Assembly (NCBI GenBank): GCA_937949725.1
Contig: CALECT010000028.1
Span: 1-52,142 of the forward strand
Direction: 5' to 3'
Source: an uncultured Pseudanabaenaceae cyanobacterium
GTDB lineage: Bacteria > Cyanobacteriota > Cyanobacteriia > PCC-9006 > JAAUQQ01
DNA length: 52,142 nt
Shown: piece after piece, positions 50,801-52,142 of the stretch
How positions within the stretch are numbered: the first letter of the stretch is position 1
Layout: each line of letters starts with the position of its first letter
Notes under the pieces: generated by a model
What the model was told of the DNA's origin: nothing
Seen by the model: the letters and a program-made list of their open reading frames with translations, nothing else
The model's database searches: none
Position numbers and translations under genes: made by a program

Positions 50801-50930
50801 GAGGTTGTTTGAAAAAGGCTCTTGGCTGTAGCCATCGATGCCATAATGCGCCAAAAACAATGGAATGTGTGCTGCAATCGCCTAATTCAAGTCAAAGATT
50901 TGACGCTTGGCCGAATTTTCAAACAACCTC
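50801..50930. mobile_element. MITE-like element with 15-bp terminal inverted repeats
   Basis: GAGGTTGTTTGAAAA (50801-50815) is matched exactly, inverted, by TTTTCAAACAACCTC (50916-50930), enclosing a 100-bp centre with no ORF. Short, non-coding and precisely bounded, this fits a non-autonomous transposable element; the target duplication is not obvious. No transposase is present. Confidence 0.6.
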
Positions 50931-51004
50931 TAAACGTGGACTTAGAAGAGATATACATAAGAACAAGAATCATCAAACACCAGTCCTTCTTCTAGCCGCC
51001 TGTT

Positions 51005-51406
51005 GTGAACTGCGCCATTCACCTGTGCCAAGACTTAACGCACTGCCGCCATGCCTTGCAGTGCAGCCTTTACAGCCTGCCCTGGCCCTTGCCCATCCAT
51101 CGAGTAGAAGATGAGTGGGGTGGCGGTTGGGAAGGAACGCTCGTGGCGCAGACGGCTGAAGAATATTTGGAATGTCTATTTGAGGGGCATCGCGATCGCA
51201 ACGAAACCCTACCCCCCGCAGTGATCGCCACCTGGACCAATGCGGAACGTAACGGAAAGCCCCTAGATCCAGACGTGATTGACGATTGGTGGTATCTGTT
51301 GCTCAGAGACATCGTCAGCCAGGGCTACGGTGGACTTTGCTGGCTAGAGGATAAGGATGATGCTGAAGAGGCTCCTGATGATTGGCAATATTCGGCCCAG
51401 GCTTAG
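51005..51406 (+). CDS. hypothetical protein, intact copy of a duplicated gene
   Basis: The 133-aa product starts at GTG (51005): NCAIHLCQDLTHCRHALQCS, with four cysteines in the first ~20 residues, then LPWPLPIHRVEDEWGGGWEG, the acidic TAEEYLECLFEGHRD and a C-terminal helical part VIDDWWYLLLRDIVSQGYGG. I do not recognise the family. A truncated, frameshifted copy lies at 49061-49268. The DUF3465 gene follows directly. Expression signals are weak; the start is set by homology to the ATG of the decayed copy. Confidence 0.75.
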   Translation: MNCAIHLCQDLTHCRHALQCSLYSLPWPLPIHRVEDEWGGGWEGTLVAQTAEEYLECLFEGHRDRNETLPPAVIATWTNAERNGKPLDPDVIDDWWYLLLRDIVSQGYGGLCWLEDKDDAEEAPDDWQYSAQA

Positions 51407-51444
51407 GTGGCGAGGCCTAACGCATTGGGTATTAAACCTGTTCA

Positions 51445-51466
51445 GGGACATGGCATGCCATGTCCC
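51445..51466. repeat. 22-nt perfect palindrome GGGACATGGC/GCCATGTCCC
   Basis: GGGACATGGCA followed by its complement. It lies between the 133-aa protein gene and the DUF3465 gene, and one ATG candidate for the latter is inside it. Similar palindromes are common in cyanobacterial intergenic DNA. Confidence 0.75.
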
Positions 51467-51500
51467 CACAAGCCATCTAGAAACGCGTCATAGATCGTCG

Positions 51501-51956
51501 GTGTGGCGATCGCTGCCCATCGCAATAGCCTTAATCTTCTGCTGCACCCTCGCTGCCCCAGCGCCCGCCCAAGCCCTCCCCTCCTTCATCAAAGGCTTTA
51601 TCCCCCGCGCCTCTAGCGCTACCAACTCAGCCATCTCTACCGCTTACCACCAACATATGTCAGACCTCATCGTTGAAGGCACCGGCACCGTCGAACGCCT
51701 CCTGTCCGACGACAACATTGGCTCTCGCCACCAGCGCTTTATTGTTCGCCTCAGCCCAGCCCACACCGTCCTCGTCAGTCACAACATCGACCTTGCCCCC
51801 TACGTCACCAATCTGCGTGAGGGAGAGGAGGTTAGTTTTAAGGGCGAATACGAATGGAATGAATTGGGTGGGATCGTTCATTGGACTCACCTTGACCCCC
51901 GGGGGAATGACCATCCTGATGGTTGGATTGACTACCGAGGCGATCGCTACGAGTAG
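51501..51956 (+). CDS. exported DUF3465-family protein
   Basis: From a GTG at 51501 the product is ~151 aa with a signal peptide (LPIAIALIFCCTLAAPAPAQA). The mature part is a small OB-like domain with GTVERLLSDDNIGSRHQRFI, VLVSHNIDLAPYVTNLREGE and VSFKGEYEWNELGGIVHWTH plus DPRGNDHPDGWIDYRG, which matches the DUF3465 pattern. Function is unknown. The frame is open back to 51357, overlapping the previous gene; ATG 51450 is an alternative start but gives a long polar leader before the signal peptide. Confidence 0.8.
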   Translation: MWRSLPIAIALIFCCTLAAPAPAQALPSFIKGFIPRASSATNSAISTAYHQHMSDLIVEGTGTVERLLSDDNIGSRHQRFIVRLSPAHTVLVSHNIDLAPYVTNLREGEEVSFKGEYEWNELGGIVHWTHLDPRGNDHPDGWIDYRGDRYE

Positions 51957-52142
51957 CCCTCAGAGCCTGCTAATTCAGTGGGAAATGCTATTTGGGCCTG
52001 TCTAAAGGGCAGCTGAGCGGAGCCAAAGCCACCTTTTTCGCAAAACTGGCAATATTTACAGTTCCTGTCCAAGCCGTCAACCAGCCAACGCTCTGTCATG
52101 GATCCCCGTGATCCCTGTAATCCCGTCGCAGATCAAATTTTG
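51957..52142. other. window end, no firmly supported gene
   Basis: An ATG at 52098 starts a frame that is still open at the window edge and may be the start of the next gene, but only 15 codons are visible. Confidence 0.4.

Noticed and set aside
51947..52099. 50-aa minus-strand frame with CKYCQFC
   Set aside because: Overlaps the DUF3465 end; one possible small protein but no ribosome-binding site or neighbour support.
52098..52142. Possible start of a further + strand gene (ATG GAT CCC CGT ...)
   Set aside because: Only 15 codons are visible before the window ends, too little to support a call.

Overview
This window is chromosomal DNA from a cyanobacterium. The octamer GCGATCGC (the HIP1 site, hugely over-represented in cyanobacteria) occurs throughout genes and spacers. 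Several products are cyanobacterial hallmarks: Vipp1/IM30, a CRR6-type NDH-1 assembly factor, a ComFB protein, a RarA-methyltransferase fusion, a PEP-CTERM protein, a DUF4347/FG-GAP surface protein and a long-form HflX. The species cannot be named from this sequence. There are no rRNA genes, phage genes, intact transposases or CRISPR arrays. Genes are short, mostly monocistronic units on both strands, often separated by hairpin terminators.

Layout. 0-7.7 kb: 3' end of a zincin-type metalloprotease, thiG, a methyltransferase, HEAT-repeat and pentapeptide-repeat proteins, a 62-aa protein, then the glutathione pair gshB and grxC and a PEP-CTERM exported protein. 8-12.4 kb: hflX (unusual start), a GNAT acetyltransferase, miaE, aroQ with a 44-aa microprotein just upstream, and tRNA-Tyr, tRNA-Thr and tRNA-Arg. 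12.5-19 kb: an HTH protein with a long charged disordered middle, a LapA-like membrane protein, rsmI, small unknown proteins, a YciI-like protein, smpB, an LL-DAP-aminotransferase-like enzyme and thioredoxin. 19.3-25.7 kb: a membrane-remodelling block of a short PspA-like protein, Vipp1 and PspA, then a SPOR-domain membrane protein and, divergently, a DciA helicase-loader homologue with a zinc ribbon. 26-33.8 kb: a Cys-rich small protein, CRR6, a STAS/YbjN pair, a lipoate-ligase-family enzyme, an M50 site-2 protease with CBS domains, trpF, an endo/exonuclease/phosphatase-fold protein, a GNAT, ComFB and a 34-aa membrane microprotein. 33.9-42.4 kb: the RarA-methyltransferase fusion and, after an 810-bp spacer, a 1780-aa surface protein. 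42.5-52.1 kb: a TPR protein, queG bracketed by GC-rich inverted repeats, a membrane protein, endonuclease V, a lipoprotein, an exported MBL-fold hydrolase, a YcxB-like protein, and a small accessory island. The island holds a decayed gene copy, an MltA/3D-like lipoprotein, a MITE-like element, the intact copy of the decayed gene and a DUF3465 protein.

How genes work together. gshB and grxC belong to thiol redox homeostasis, with trxA elsewhere. hflX, miaE, rsmI, smpB and queG act on ribosomes or tRNA. Vipp1, PspA and the short third relative are probably one membrane-maintenance locus. The most novel-looking signals are that third ESCRT-III-like relative, the missing canonical start codon of hflX, the microproteins shorter than 50 aa, the MITE-like element beside a duplicated and decayed gene, and the zinc-ribbon DciA. 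I did not find a clear multi-gene defence or biosynthetic system that would count as a wholly new system.
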